Assembly (NCBI RefSeq): GCF_000023845.1
Contig: NC_013170.1
Location: forward strand, 1,032,501 to 1,096,500
DNA length: 64,000 nt
Direction: 5' to 3'
From: Cryptobacterium curtum DSM 15641
Lineage (GTDB): Bacteria; Actinomycetota; Coriobacteriia; Coriobacteriales; Eggerthellaceae
The position numbers were made by a program, and so were the translations under genes. The notes under the pieces were generated by a model. The model made no database searches. It was not told the DNA's origin and worked only from the letters and a program-made list of their open reading frames with translations. Shown in pieces: positions 26,318-35,586 of the stretch. How positions within the stretch are numbered: the stretch's first letter is position 1; the number at the start of each line of letters is the position of its first letter.

Positions 26318-28822
26318 CTATTTCCCCTTCGTTGCCTTCGCACGCGAGCGACGTGATCCCGATCGGCGTGACTGAGATGACGCAGCTTTTTGAGCCGTTT
26401 CAGCTTCCACTTTACCGGGACAATTGAAGTTCGGGCAAAGTTTCCAGGGGCCACGATTGGTAACTACGGTAACCATCGGCGCGCCGCAGTGTTCACATAC
26501 CTCGTCAGTCGCTTCAAGCGTGCCATACTGAGGAAGCGGATAACGCGTCTCGCATTCGTCAAAATTTTCGCAGGTAATCGACCGTTTCAGCGTACGCGGA
26601 TTCTTTCGTGCCACCAGGTTTGCATCAATACCATTTGCCTTACAGGTAGGACATTTACCCACAACAAGTTCCGGCTCTTGATTGCTTGCGCATTGCGGGT
26701 CGATGCAGTGCAAATAGGGCTTCGCACGAAACGGCGACACCTTAACCTGCGGCATGCCACAAACCGGGCATGGAGTATCGGTGGCTTCAATACGGCCTTT
26801 TGGCAGCGGATACGTTACTTCGCAATCGGGCCAGCCGGCGCACCCAATAAACATCGAGCGCGTCTTTTGCGATACACGCAGCTGCAAATCTTTACCACAG
26901 CGTGGGCATTTACCCACATAGGCGTCCGCCGCTACGGCGTCAGCAAGCGCATCTTTCACCTGTTCAGAATGGGGAATCAATTCAGAAAGCTGTTCGGAAA
27001 GCAAGTCGCGGCTATGCGTTACCACGTCTTCGCGCGTTTTGCGCCCTGCCGCTATCGCGTCCATTTCTCGGTCGAGTTCGGCTGTCATGTCTGCCGTGGT
27101 AATATGCGGTGCCCACTGCCCGAGCGCATCACAGACTGCCATTCCGAGCGCCGACGGTTCAATCGGATCGTTTTGAATATACTTCACCGTATAAAGACGC
27201 TCGATAATACTATGGCGCGTCGATTTGGTTCCCAGTCCACGCTTTTCCATTTCCTGAATAAGGCGCCCCTGAGAATACCGAGCAGGTGGCTCGGTCTGCT
27301 TTTGTTCGAGTGTCGCCCCTTCAAAGGAAATCTGTTCGCCCTGATTAAGAGTGGGCAGTTGTTCGTCTTTTTTCAAACCATACGGATAGATGGCACGAAA
27401 CCCTGCTTCTTTAAGGACGTCGCCCTTTGCAGTAAATGGCTCGCCCGCCACATCAAGTGAAACCTTCGTCCCTTCGATAAGAGCAGCATCGGAAAGCGTC
27501 GCCAGAAAACGGCGAGCGATGAGGTTGTACAGTTTGAATTCTGCCGCCGGTAACGTATCGGGTGTTGCTACGTTTGTAGGATAGATGGGCGGATGGTCGG
27601 TTTCTTCCTTTTTGCCACGCGTGGCATGCAGCGGACCTTGGGAAAGTAACTGAGCGCAATACGGGCGATACGCCGGATTACCCTCAAGCATATGAACCAC
27701 TTCAGCAAGGTCAAGGGAAGCTGGATAGACCGTATTATCGACACGCGGATAGCTGATAAAGCCATCCATGTAGAGACTTTCAGCCATACGCATGCAACGA
27801 GCAGGTCTAATGCCTTCAGCCGCTGCTGCAGCCATAAGAGATGTCGTATTAAAAGGAGCCGGTGCTGCGACGCGGCGAGTCTTCTTCTCGATAGCAGAAA
27901 CAGTGGCACTATGCGCGTTTTGCACCCGATCCATGGCGGAGCGCGCTTCAGCCTCTACCTTAAAACGTGCAGTTGCATGCGGAGCGGTAAAAGATTCATC
28001 ACCCACAGCAAATGCACCACGAATTTGCCAGTAATCTTCAGGAACAAACGCAAGACGCTCGCGCTCTTTTTCGACAATGAGCGCCAAAGTTGGGGTCTGA
28101 ACGCGGCCTGAACTGCGCACATTGCCATACCCAGCAAATTTGACCGTCGTCAAATACCGCGTTAAAACCGCGCCCCATATAAGGTCGATGTCCTGGCGAG
28201 AAGCACCTGCCTGCGCCAAATTACCATCGAGCTGAACAAGATTATCGAAGGCTGTGGTGATCTCTTGCTTCGTAAACGCCGAATAACGAGCACGTGAAAC
28301 CGGTAAAAGCGGATTCGCCTCGTGAATCTGAGAAAGCGCATCAGAGCCAATCAGTTCACCTTCGCGGTCGAAGTCAGTGGCGATAACGACACTATCGGCT
28401 TTCTTAGCAAGGTTCTTGAGCGAGCGAATGATGTCTTTTTCTTTCGGCAGCTTTTCGATGGGCGCATACGTCAAATATGGCAGCGCTTCCATTTTCCATG
28501 CTTTAAGATCAACACCATCTTCTGAAAAAGGTTTTTTCTTTTTAAAGGGTGGTGTCGGCAAATCGGCAGGAACCTCAGCATCCAACGCTTCACCAGTAGC
28601 ACCAACACCCCGCCAGCCAGCGCGCTTGGACCAAACAAGCCGCTGAGCGAAATCAACTTCAAGAATATGACCACGCAAACCAATGGTTACCCATTCTTCA
28701 CCCTGGTGAGTAAAGCGGTATACCGGCGTGGAATACACTTTGTCTTTCTTTGGACGGCCGGCTCCCAAGAGCTCTGATATCTTTTCAGCCGCATCATTTT
28801 TTTCAGTTACGATCAGTTTCAC
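26318..28822 (-). CDS. topA: DNA topoisomerase I (type IA)
   Basis: TopA relaxes negative supercoils. The 834-residue enzyme has a TOPRIM domain at the N-terminus (LIVTEKNDAAEKISELL, then VVIATDFDREGELIG). The active-site tyrosine is in the motif FISYPRVDNT near residue 365 (the usual form is SYPRTDS). The core ends near 640. The C-terminus carries four zinc-ribbon units (CPRCGKDL, CPVCGMPQ, CPTCKANG, CEHCGAPM) and a basic Ser/Arg/Lys tail for DNA contact. It is the first gene of a minus-strand operon reaching to 16765. The upstream 383-base region (28823-29205) presumably holds the promoter. Confidence 0.96.
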   Translation of the reverse strand: MKLIVTEKNDAAEKISELLGAGRPKKDKVYSTPVYRFTHQGEEWVTIGLRGHILEVDFAQRLVWSKRAGWRGVGATGEALDAEVPADLPTPPFKKKKPFSEDGVDLKAWKMEALPYLTYAPIEKLPKEKDIIRSLKNLAKKADSVVIATDFDREGELIGSDALSQIHEANPLLPVSRARYSAFTKQEITTAFDNLVQLDGNLAQAGASRQDIDLIWGAVLTRYLTTVKFAGYGNVRSSGRVQTPTLALIVEKERERLAFVPEDYWQIRGAFAVGDESFTAPHATARFKVEAEARSAMDRVQNAHSATVSAIEKKTRRVAAPAPFNTTSLMAAAAAEGIRPARCMRMAESLYMDGFISYPRVDNTVYPASLDLAEVVHMLEGNPAYRPYCAQLLSQGPLHATRGKKEETDHPPIYPTNVATPDTLPAAEFKLYNLIARRFLATLSDAALIEGTKVSLDVAGEPFTAKGDVLKEAGFRAIYPYGLKKDEQLPTLNQGEQISFEGATLEQKQTEPPARYSQGRLIQEMEKRGLGTKSTRHSIIERLYTVKYIQNDPIEPSALGMAVCDALGQWAPHITTADMTAELDREMDAIAAGRKTREDVVTHSRDLLSEQLSELIPHSEQVKDALADAVAADAYVGKCPRCGKDLQLRVSQKTRSMFIGCAGWPDCEVTYPLPKGRIEATDTPCPVCGMPQVKVSPFRAKPYLHCIDPQCASNQEPELVVGKCPTCKANGIDANLVARKNPRTLKRSITCENFDECETRYPLPQYGTLEATDEVCEHCGAPMVTVVTNRGPWKLCPNFNCPGKVEAETAQKAASSQSRRSGSRRSRAKATKGK

Positions 28823-29205
28823 ACGATGCCCCTCTCTTGATTTTACGTGCGTGGGGATACCCCCTGTCGGCTGTCGGCACCTGTTGGTTTTCAGATACGA
28901 CAGAGGTAAACAGCTAGTTAGGATACATGATTAAACGATGTTTCGATAGAAATCTTATCCAAGCTGTTTGCTTTTCACGCGAACGTTACGTGCATCCGCT
29001 TAAAGACAAGCACAATCGCGCGCAGGTAGGCTATCCTTATGTGCATTCCCGCGTGAGGCATTTTCTTCCGCATGAGCTGTCTTCGTGGCTGCATCGTGGA
29101 GTAATTGCTGGTTTGACCTCTTAGTTTATCGGGTTTCTGCGCTCTTGCACTTCTTGACGACGTGTAAACAAAACAGATGAATGGAGGGACTGCGAAAGGA
29201 TGCAT
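28823..29205. other. Intergenic region between divergent topA and a small plus-strand gene
   Basis: I see no RNA gene or repeat array here. A 65-codon frame at 28927-29124 (plus) has AGGA before its ATG, but its sequence is rich in His/Arg and resembles nothing I know. It may be chance. A TTGACG at about 29153 could be the -35 box for the small plus-strand gene, without a convincing -10 partner. Confidence 0.4.
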
Positions 29206-29358
29206 ATGAGCATGAAAAAGATTGTCGCTGTCACAGGCGCGCTCATTCTTTGTCTTATTGTCGCAGTTAACTTATACGTTACCCTCTCGTGTACGCCCTC
29301 AACTGATAGTGGTATTGACGAGGAACCGGCCAGCCAGATCGTCAGTACTCTCCCCTAA
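29206..29358 (+). CDS. Small single-pass membrane peptide
   Basis: A 50-residue frame starts at the ATG at 29206, with AAAGGA just upstream; ATGs at 29200 and 29212 are also possible, and a GGAGGG lies at 29183. It begins MSMKKIVAVTGALILCLIVA, followed by VNLYVTLSC and an acidic tail (TDSGIDEEPAS). The features are Lys-Lys, one hydrophobic helix of about 20 residues and a short polar end. This reads as a tail-out membrane peptide or a very short secreted protein. The LSC could be a poor lipobox. The function is unknown and nothing about the neighbours helps. Confidence 0.5.
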   Translation: MSMKKIVAVTGALILCLIVAVNLYVTLSCTPSTDSGIDEEPASQIVSTLP

Positions 29359-29515
29359 CGTCAGCACACTTCCCCAACAATACCAGCACGCTCAACGCAC
29401 ATTGTTTCTTCCAAAAGAAACAAAAGTAGCTCAGAACTATCATTAATGAACGAGTGTGCGCCGAACTCTTACACGAGCGCGGATACCATGAAAACTCAGA
29501 CTCTCATCCGACGTT

Positions 29516-30700
29516 CTACTCCCCTTGTGCAGCACTCTGTTTCTCACGTGCGAGAACAGCCTCCATCGCACGGATAGCGCATTCAATCTGCCCGTCATCA
29601 GGTTCGCGGGTTGTTAAATATTGCATTTGCATACCAGGCCAAAGAATTACCTTTACCAGGGGGTTTTCAGGATGTGTGCCGGCCCACTTAACAGTGATCT
29701 CATAACTAAGCCCCGCAATTATCGGCATGAGAATAATACGCGAGACGATAACCAGGGTAAGCTTCGGTAGACCATCCGCTACGCCCCAAGCCGTAATAAG
29801 AGCTCCCAGGGGCGTTATGGTATAGACGAAGATTGCGATAATCATAACCATGATCAAAAATGCCGTTCCACAGCGCACATGCAAACGCGGAAAGCTCCGC
29901 GCATTCTCTGGCGTCATCAACAGTCCATGCTCAAAGCAGTGAATGGCCTTATGTTCAGCGCCGTGATAACCAAACATGCGCTTGACATCCTTCATCCGCC
30001 CAATAAGCCAGATGTAGAACACAAACACGGCCACGCGCAGAATTCCGTCAACAAGATTCCACGCAATTGTCGCCTGATCATATTCGCCGACGAGCAAATT
30101 GGTTAAAAACGCAGGAAGCACGATAAACAACACGATGCCCCCTACAAGACCGACCACCATACTCGCGGCAAAGGCGGTATGTGGCATCTCGTCACCAGCT
30201 GAAGTATGCGATGGCTCAGATCCAGTTGAGACATGCGGCAGTCCGTCTTCAGTTGATTCAACTGCGTCATGCCGTGCTGAAATATCACCTGCAAAAGATG
30301 AAGGGGCACTTGTATTCGATAACGTGGCCTCATCCGCCGTTAAAGCAGTCACAGAAGATTCGTTACCGCCCGCCTGATCAGTCGGGTCATTGTCGCCAGC
30401 AAAGGCATGCGCCGCCGCAATTTCAAGCGCCTTCATACCCAGTACAAGGGATTCAACAAAAGCGGTACATCCCCGCACGATCGGCCAGTGCATCCAGCGA
30501 CGAGAAGCTCGCCCACTTGCGAGGTCATGTTCCTCGGTATAGATCGATCCATTTGGCTGGCGCACAGCAACCGCCCAGTTAAGGCGACCGCGCATCATAA
30601 CGCCTTCAATAAGCGCCTGTCCACCGACATGCGTCTTATGTGCGCCATCTTCTGAAAAAGCACGACGAAGATCGGAAGTGCCGTTTTTCACCTTAATCAC
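29516..30700 (-). CDS. DUF1385 family membrane protein (YqhQ-like) with internal repeat
   Basis: This 394-residue protein belongs to the DUF1385 (YqhQ) family of polytopic membrane proteins of unknown function. Family motifs are VGGQALIEGVMMRG at the N-terminus, YHGAEHKAIHCFEHG near residue 245, FPRLHVRCGTAFL, and several membrane helices between 185 and 350. Between residues about 105 and 180 there is an extra, probably disordered, Ser/Thr/Asp-rich insertion. It includes 9-residue units (TEDGLPHVS, TGSEPSHTS, AGDEMPHTA) encoded by 27-base direct repeats at 30197-30277. It overlaps the thyX stop by 8 bases, so the two are coupled. Confidence 0.88.
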   Translation of the reverse strand: MIKVKNGTSDLRRAFSEDGAHKTHVGGQALIEGVMMRGRLNWAVAVRQPNGSIYTEEHDLASGRASRRWMHWPIVRGCTAFVESLVLGMKALEIAAAHAFAGDNDPTDQAGGNESSVTALTADEATLSNTSAPSSFAGDISARHDAVESTEDGLPHVSTGSEPSHTSAGDEMPHTAFAASMVVGLVGGIVLFIVLPAFLTNLLVGEYDQATIAWNLVDGILRVAVFVFYIWLIGRMKDVKRMFGYHGAEHKAIHCFEHGLLMTPENARSFPRLHVRCGTAFLIMVMIIAIFVYTITPLGALITAWGVADGLPKLTLVIVSRIILMPIIAGLSYEITVKWAGTHPENPLVKVILWPGMQMQYLTTREPDDGQIECAIRAMEAVLAREKQSAAQGE

Positions 30701-31373
30701 GCTTCACGCGAGGATACGGGTGATGACAGGTCATCTTACCTTCGTGGCAGCCTTCCCGCACACATGACGGACCAGCATCCATAAAGATATACGGCGCCTT
30801 CGGACGCACCAAATCGAGCATGTCCCACGCAAGAGCACGAATTTCCCACTGTGCGCGATTGCAACAACGCAGCTCAAAGAAATGATAGAGTTCGCGCGCA
30901 TTCATTGTAATAACAATCTTCGACTCCGCCGCATTCGGAAGCAGATAGCGCGCATCTTCGGCTGGCACACCCATTTCAACCAGATCGGCATAGGCCGCTT
31001 GTATTTCCTGCATCAGGCGATCGAAACGCTCTGAGGCTTCGGGAATCTGCTCGATTGTTGCCGGTTTTACCGTTTCAATGCCGTTCTTAAACTTGACATA
31101 GCGCTGCGACTGCTGGTTGTAGCTCGCAAGGCGATGTCGCACGAGTTGATGGGTCAGCGCACGCGAAACACCATCAACGGCAAAAGTAAAACTTGCATGC
31201 TCAAGCGTGCTGAAATGGCGGCTCGTCATGATGGTACGCAGCACACTCTGAATGCGTTCCTCAGTCAGGGATTCGGCGAGTTCAGCTGCCCCAACCGGCG
31301 CATAACAAAGGCGCGCTGCTACCGCGATAGCACGCTCGGGGTCGGGCGTATGGTACAAAAGCTCAACATGCAT
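30693..31373 (-). CDS. thyX: FAD-dependent thymidylate synthase ThyX
   Basis: ThyX makes dTMP from dUMP using FAD, methylene-tetrahydrofolate and NADPH. The 226-residue sequence has the diagnostic ThyX motif RHRLASYNQQSQRY near residue 90. The usual FAD and dUMP site residues also appear in the segments HFSTLEHASFTFAVDG and SKIVITMNARELYHFFELR, with a final LRCCNRAQWEIR block. GGAGGT lies 6 bases before the ATG at 31373, so the longer frame to 31400 is not preferred. dTMP made here would be used by Tmk, encoded 4 kb away. Confidence 0.96.
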   Translation of the reverse strand: MHVELLYHTPDPERAIAVAARLCYAPVGAAELAESLTEERIQSVLRTIMTSRHFSTLEHASFTFAVDGVSRALTHQLVRHRLASYNQQSQRYVKFKNGIETVKPATIEQIPEASERFDRLMQEIQAAYADLVEMGVPAEDARYLLPNAAESKIVITMNARELYHFFELRCCNRAQWEIRALAWDMLDLVRPKAPYIFMDAGPSCVREGCHEGKMTCHHPYPRVKRD

Positions 31374-31518
31374 GAGACGACCTCCGTCTGCTGAAATCAT
31401 CGAAACCGATACGGCTTGAACACGGAAAGCTTTAACCGTATCGAATGCGCATGGGTTGCGTATACAATAACCTCGTCAATCTACCACACCAAAACGGTGA
31501 CACCACGAAGGAGCATGT

Positions 31519-32577
31519 ATGGCACACGAGCAGTACACCGAAAACAACACATCGCACCGTGCCGCCTCTATAAAGACACCAGATACCAACAATTTGCAAC
31601 CCGACAATTCTCTGCTACACGAGAGCTCACGAGTGAATACGGTTGATAGCATGCCGAGCTTGCAACCCGATGAGCTTCTGTCGCACAAGAGCGAGATACT
31701 ACACGCTAGCACCCTTTCAACCACCGACTGGAATACAGAATGGAAGCTCATGCAGCGCGTACGTAGGCGCTTCGATGACGCACAGTACTGGAATAAGCGC
31801 TCGAAGAGCTTCGGTTCAAAAGATGCTCCCAGCCCCTATGTAAAAGCGTTTCTCGAAAAAGCTGATATAAAAGAAGGCGACGTAGTTTTTGATATGGGAT
31901 GTGGCACCGGTAGCCTTGCAGTCCCTCTTGCACGCGCCGGTCATCACGTGATCGCGGGAGATTTTAGCCACGGTATGCTTGATCAGGCACAAGAGCGACA
32001 AAAGACCGCTGGGGTGTGTGGTATCGACTTTAAGCTCATGCGCTGGGATGATAACTGGGATGCGCTTGGTCTTACAGAAGAATCAGTCGATGTTGCCATC
32101 GCCTCACGTTCCATATCGTGCTATGACCTTGGCAGTGCACTCGACAAACTACATCACGTTGCCCGTCGGCGCTGCTGTGTTACCGTTGCCTGCGGTTGCA
32201 GCCCCCGCATGGATGAGCGAGTGCTCGCTGCTTGCGGCATACACAACGAACAGGGCAGCGACGCTCAGTATGTCTGGAACATCCTTTTCAACAAAGGACG
32301 CCTTGCAACGGTTGATTATATTCGCAGCACGCGCAAAGACACATTCAATACCGATACGGAAGCTTTTGATGACTTCAGTCGCATGATTGACGAAGCGACA
32401 GCAAATAGCACGCAAGACGCACGCGCTGCAAAAAAACAGCTACGTACCTGGCTGGATCATAATCTGATTGAAAATGAAACAGCTGGTATGCCTGACCATA
32501 AAGGCAACATCGAAGGACAACTCCGCTTGCGCAAGGCACGCATTATCACTTGGGCATTTATCGCCTGGAATAAATAG
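31519..32577 (+). CDS. Class I SAM-dependent methyltransferase
   Basis: The 352-residue protein has a Rossmann-type methyltransferase core with motif I VFDMGCGTGSLAVPLARAGH near residue 115 and FSHGMLDQAQER following. EESVDVAIASRSISCYDLG serves as motif IV, followed by a Cys-rich strand RRCCVTVACGC. The substrate is unknown. The first ~70 residues are polar and probably disordered. They contain a 22-residue imperfect duplication (NLQPDNSLLHESS and SLQPDELLSHKSE) encoded 66 bases apart at 31594 and 31660. GGAG precedes the ATG. It stands alone, divergent from thyX and convergent with rpmE. Confidence 0.85.
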   Translation: MAHEQYTENNTSHRAASIKTPDTNNLQPDNSLLHESSRVNTVDSMPSLQPDELLSHKSEILHASTLSTTDWNTEWKLMQRVRRRFDDAQYWNKRSKSFGSKDAPSPYVKAFLEKADIKEGDVVFDMGCGTGSLAVPLARAGHHVIAGDFSHGMLDQAQERQKTAGVCGIDFKLMRWDDNWDALGLTEESVDVAIASRSISCYDLGSALDKLHHVARRRCCVTVACGCSPRMDERVLAACGIHNEQGSDAQYVWNILFNKGRLATVDYIRSTRKDTFNTDTEAFDDFSRMIDEATANSTQDARAAKKQLRTWLDHNLIENETAGMPDHKGNIEGQLRLRKARIITWAFIAWNK

Positions 32578-32593
32578 TGAATACGCATCAATC

Positions 32594-32637
32594 AAAAACG
32601 ACCCTTCCCTCTTTCGTTTTGAAAAGGAGAAGAGTCG
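32594..32637 (-). terminator. Intrinsic terminator of rpmE
   Basis: On the minus strand an 11-bp stem (CGACTCTTCTC with GGGAAGGGTCG, two G-U pairs) is followed by TTTTT. It lies ~70 bases after the rpmE stop and between the two convergent genes. Confidence 0.7.
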
Positions 32638-32707
32638 CACTAGAAGCACTCGAAAAATGTGCTTGAATGCCTAAGGCCTGAACTTCAAGCCTTACTACGC
32701 AGAAGCA

Positions 32708-33235
32708 CTATTCAGCAGCAGCCTCAGTCTGCTCGGGTGCTGCCTCTTCAGCGGCGGGCGCAGCAGTTTCTTCTGCAGCTGGTGCTGCTTCACTTTCAGC
32801 TGATGCAGCGGCTTCTTCAGCAGCCTCTTTGTTAGCTTCAGCAGCCTGATCCGCAGCTTTCGCTTTAGCAGCGGCCTTAGCCTCAGCCTCAGCAGCTTTC
32901 TTGGCATACTCAGCAGCACGCTCGGCCTTCTTAGCAGCCTTAGCTTCGCGCTCGGCCTTCTTAGCAGCTTCTGCCTGAGCAGTAGCTTCAGCACGCTCGG
33001 CCTTCTTAGCAGCTTCGCGAGCCGCAACAGTTTCACGCGCCGAACCAAAGCGGTCGGTAAAGCGCTGTACACGACCACCGGTATCGATCAGCTTCTGCTG
33101 ACCCGTGAAGAACGGGTGGCATTCATTGCACAAGTCAATACGCAGTTCAGGCTTGGTGGAACGCGTCTTAAACGTGTTCCCGCAGCTGCAAATGACCGTA
33201 CAGTCAACATATTCGGGATGAATTCCTGCTTTCAT
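32708..33235 (-). CDS. rpmE: Ribosomal protein L31 with long Ala/Glu/Lys-rich tail
   Basis: The first ~70 residues are a normal zinc-type bL31: [20 protein letters not shown], then [20 protein letters not shown], then VQRFTDRFG. All four cysteines of the zinc-binding (C+) form are present. The remaining ~105 residues are an Ala/Lys/Glu coiled-coil-like tail with repeated KKAER words. The tail becomes purely Ala/Glu/Pro and acidic toward the end. Ordinary L31 is 66-90 residues, so the tail more than doubles it. The tail is in frame and is followed by a good terminator, so it is probably real. It is transcribed alone. Confidence 0.95.
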   Translation of the reverse strand: MKAGIHPEYVDCTVICSCGNTFKTRSTKPELRIDLCNECHPFFTGQQKLIDTGGRVQRFTDRFGSARETVAAREAAKKAERAEATAQAEAAKKAEREAKAAKKAERAAEYAKKAAEAEAKAAAKAKAADQAAEANKEAAEEAAASAESEAAPAAEETAAPAAEEAAPEQTEAAAE

Positions 33236-33564
33236 GGATGCTCCTTAGTACCCTGGTTTCCATACAGGGTGAAGACGAACTGCCCTATCATACCATCGTC
33301 GTGGCAAAGAATGAAAAGATAATGCTTCCTTCACAAACCTTGAGCATCGACTTAATGCTCAAATTTGTTCGAATACTAAGCTTTTATTCTCATACTGCGG
33401 CTTAATTTCGCGCCTCAAGCTGCTTTATTCGCTTCGCGCGATTAGCCTTAGCACGGTTAGCTTCGCCCCTACCGGCGTTTGCTGAACTTGAGCATCAACC
33501 CTCTAAATACAACGAACGCATCAACAACAGCCCGACTACTGACTGAGCCGCAACCACGGTATTA
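33236..33564. other. Intergenic region between metG and rpmE
   Basis: No gene is seen. An 8-bp hairpin TTGAGCAT-(7)-ATGCTCAA lies at 33340-33362 and the word TTGAGCATC recurs at about 33488. The first 60 bases must contain the rpmE leader; no clear promoter hexamers stand out. Confidence 0.4.
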
Positions 33565-35586
33565 TTATCGCTTGAACTGAGACGGATGCGCGGCGAAGAA
33601 ATCAGTACGCGGCGGCAGCGGGCGCACTGGGTGACTCCCCTGCTCGATTTCACCAGCACTGCAGAGCTCATCAAGACTTTCAAAATCGTAATTCCAGCTG
33701 AAGAACTCATGGGCATCGAAATCGAGATAGTCGCAGATTTTCTCGCACCCCTGCGGCACCACCGGATGCATGAGCAAGGTAGCAATACGCAGCAGATAGG
33801 TTGAATCAAGCAACACCTGCCGCCGCAGACCTGCGTCCTCTTCGTTTTCAGCACGACGGATACCATCGCTCCAGTATTTATTGGCAAAGCGAATAAATTC
33901 ATCCATAAGCGACATAATCGAATGAAGTTCCACCTGGTGCATGAGTTCGTCATAACGAGACAGTGTCGCTATTCCCTGATCCCGCACACTGGGAGTTACC
34001 TCACCCAACGGTATACATCCGTCAAAGTGGTTTTTTGCCTCGTAAAGACAACTGCGCGCCAAACGATTGAACACCTTGGTAAGCAGTGCACCTTCCTTCA
34101 ATACCGGATCCGCTACGCGCGAATCAGTGCGCACATTCGGATCGGGATCGAAGGGCTTGGGTTTGAAGCCAGCTGGCTTTTGATCGAGGCCAAGCGCCAA
34201 CCAGTGAGCGCGTAACTGCTCGACTGTGTAGTAATTGAGCAGTTCATCAGCTGAAGGTGGCTTTACCGAACCAGATGAAGATGCCTTCTTATTGCCAAAG
34301 AGCAAATGATGATTCGCAACAAGTTGTGTCGAACGCAAATCATGTCCAACGGGCGGAAGGTGACGTTCGTTATCGGGCTGTACTGCTGCCCAAATAGCTG
34401 GTTGTGCTACCCCATAGAAATAGATATTGTCCTGGCCGATAAATTGATACACCTCGGCATCGTCATCGCACCACCACCGATGCCATTCGTCGCGCGGAAG
34501 ACCGAGCGCGTCATTGACGGCAATCGTAAATGAAATGGGTGCCCAGAGGCTTTCCGGCCAACACCACACGGTAAGGTTTTCAGAACCTTCTAGGTCGACA
34601 GCAGCCACTCCCCACTCGATATTGCCGGTAATGCGAAACGGCACCAGGGTTTTCCCGGTGCGAAAACGGATGCCAGCACGGGCGAGCACACTGCGCGCTT
34701 CGTCGCGGGCGGCGATATCAGCAAACTCTATTTCGAAGCTCTGCTTACCCTTCCCTGCTGGACGAAAAGAATGCTCAGGTAGATCGTCTTTTACAGCAAG
34801 ATAATCATCCCACGCTTCCTGCTTCACGAAGATAATCGGTGGAGCAAGAAACTCACGTACGGTGTCGGTAACCACCCGGCGCACCGTCGGATCTGCTTCT
34901 TCACTAGCAACCCACCGACGCAGGTAGTCGATAAATTCGGGTAGGTCAAAATACCAATTATGCACCGGACGCATTTCGGGAACAGTGCCGGTAATGGTTG
35001 ATATCGGATTGATAAGATCAACCGGCGCGTATTGGTGACCAAGGTCGCATTCATCCGCGTACGCTTTTTCACTCTTGCACCCCTGTACAGGACAATGCCC
35101 CTGCACCTGACGACCGTTTAAAAACGTCTGGGCTTGTGCGTCATAGAACTGCAGCGTCTCTTGACGATGAAGGTAACCGTTATCGTAAAGCGCACGCACG
35201 AATAGGTCAGTTATCTCTTGATGCACTTCACCCGCGTGACCGATACCGCTTCCCTCGTAGATATCAAGGCTCACGTCATACGCATCAAGCGTCGCTTTCT
35301 GGCGATCATGATTCATCTGCACATAATCGGAAATAGTGCCAGTGAAGTCGCCCGCTTCCACAAGCTTGCGATACCCCTCGTTGATGGGCGACCCATAGCA
35401 GTCGGTTCCCGATACAAAACGTACATTTTCAGCACCAATACGGTCACGCAAGAAGCGCGCAAAACAGTCGGCGGGGACAAATACGCCACCGACATGTCCA
35501 AAATGCAGGGCCTTATTCCCATACGGCATACCGGCCGTCACGACAGCACGCGCCGGCCAGCTTGTGCTATTCGACGTTTCCGTCAT
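33565..35586 (-). CDS. metG: Methionyl-tRNA synthetase-like class I enzyme with atypical KMSKS loop
   Basis: The 673-residue protein aligns in order with MetRS. The HIGH-type motif is HFGH in ALHFGHVGG near residue 28, followed by FVSGTDCYGSPI. A knuckle region has cysteines in GHCPVQGCKSEKAYADECD (about 165-185), and WCWPESLWAPISF and QFIGQDNIYFYG follow. The KMSKS position reads KKASSSG in FGNKKASSSGSVKPPSAD, so neither the central M-S-K nor the spacing is standard. A ~70-residue insertion (about 255-330) interrupts the catalytic half. The frame is intact and well placed for expression. Either this organism's MetRS tolerates the change or the protein is a paralogue; no other MetRS is in the window to compare. 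Its start overlaps the sppA stop by 20 bases. Confidence 0.82.
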   Translation of the reverse strand: MTETSNSTSWPARAVVTAGMPYGNKALHFGHVGGVFVPADCFARFLRDRIGAENVRFVSGTDCYGSPINEGYRKLVEAGDFTGTISDYVQMNHDRQKATLDAYDVSLDIYEGSGIGHAGEVHQEITDLFVRALYDNGYLHRQETLQFYDAQAQTFLNGRQVQGHCPVQGCKSEKAYADECDLGHQYAPVDLINPISTITGTVPEMRPVHNWYFDLPEFIDYLRRWVASEEADPTVRRVVTDTVREFLAPPIIFVKQEAWDDYLAVKDDLPEHSFRPAGKGKQSFEIEFADIAARDEARSVLARAGIRFRTGKTLVPFRITGNIEWGVAAVDLEGSENLTVWCWPESLWAPISFTIAVNDALGLPRDEWHRWWCDDDAEVYQFIGQDNIYFYGVAQPAIWAAVQPDNERHLPPVGHDLRSTQLVANHHLLFGNKKASSSGSVKPPSADELLNYYTVEQLRAHWLALGLDQKPAGFKPKPFDPDPNVRTDSRVADPVLKEGALLTKVFNRLARSCLYEAKNHFDGCIPLGEVTPSVRDQGIATLSRYDELMHQVELHSIMSLMDEFIRFANKYWSDGIRRAENEEDAGLRRQVLLDSTYLLRIATLLMHPVVPQGCEKICDYLDFDAHEFFSWNYDFESLDELCSAGEIEQGSHPVRPLPPRTDFFAAHPSQFKR

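Noticed and set aside
28927-29124. 65-codon plus-strand frame before the small membrane peptide
   Set aside because: A modest ribosome binding site exists, but the composition is odd and nothing is recognised; not enough to call a gene.
29402-29423. 9-bp hairpin (TTGTTTCTT/AAGAAACAA) as a terminator of the DUF1385 gene
   Set aside because: AT-rich stem, no T-run after it in either direction, and it lies 93 bases past the stop codon.
33565-35586. metG as a pseudogene because the KMSKS motif is missing
   Set aside because: The 673-codon frame is intact, the other MetRS motifs are in order and it is coupled to sppA.
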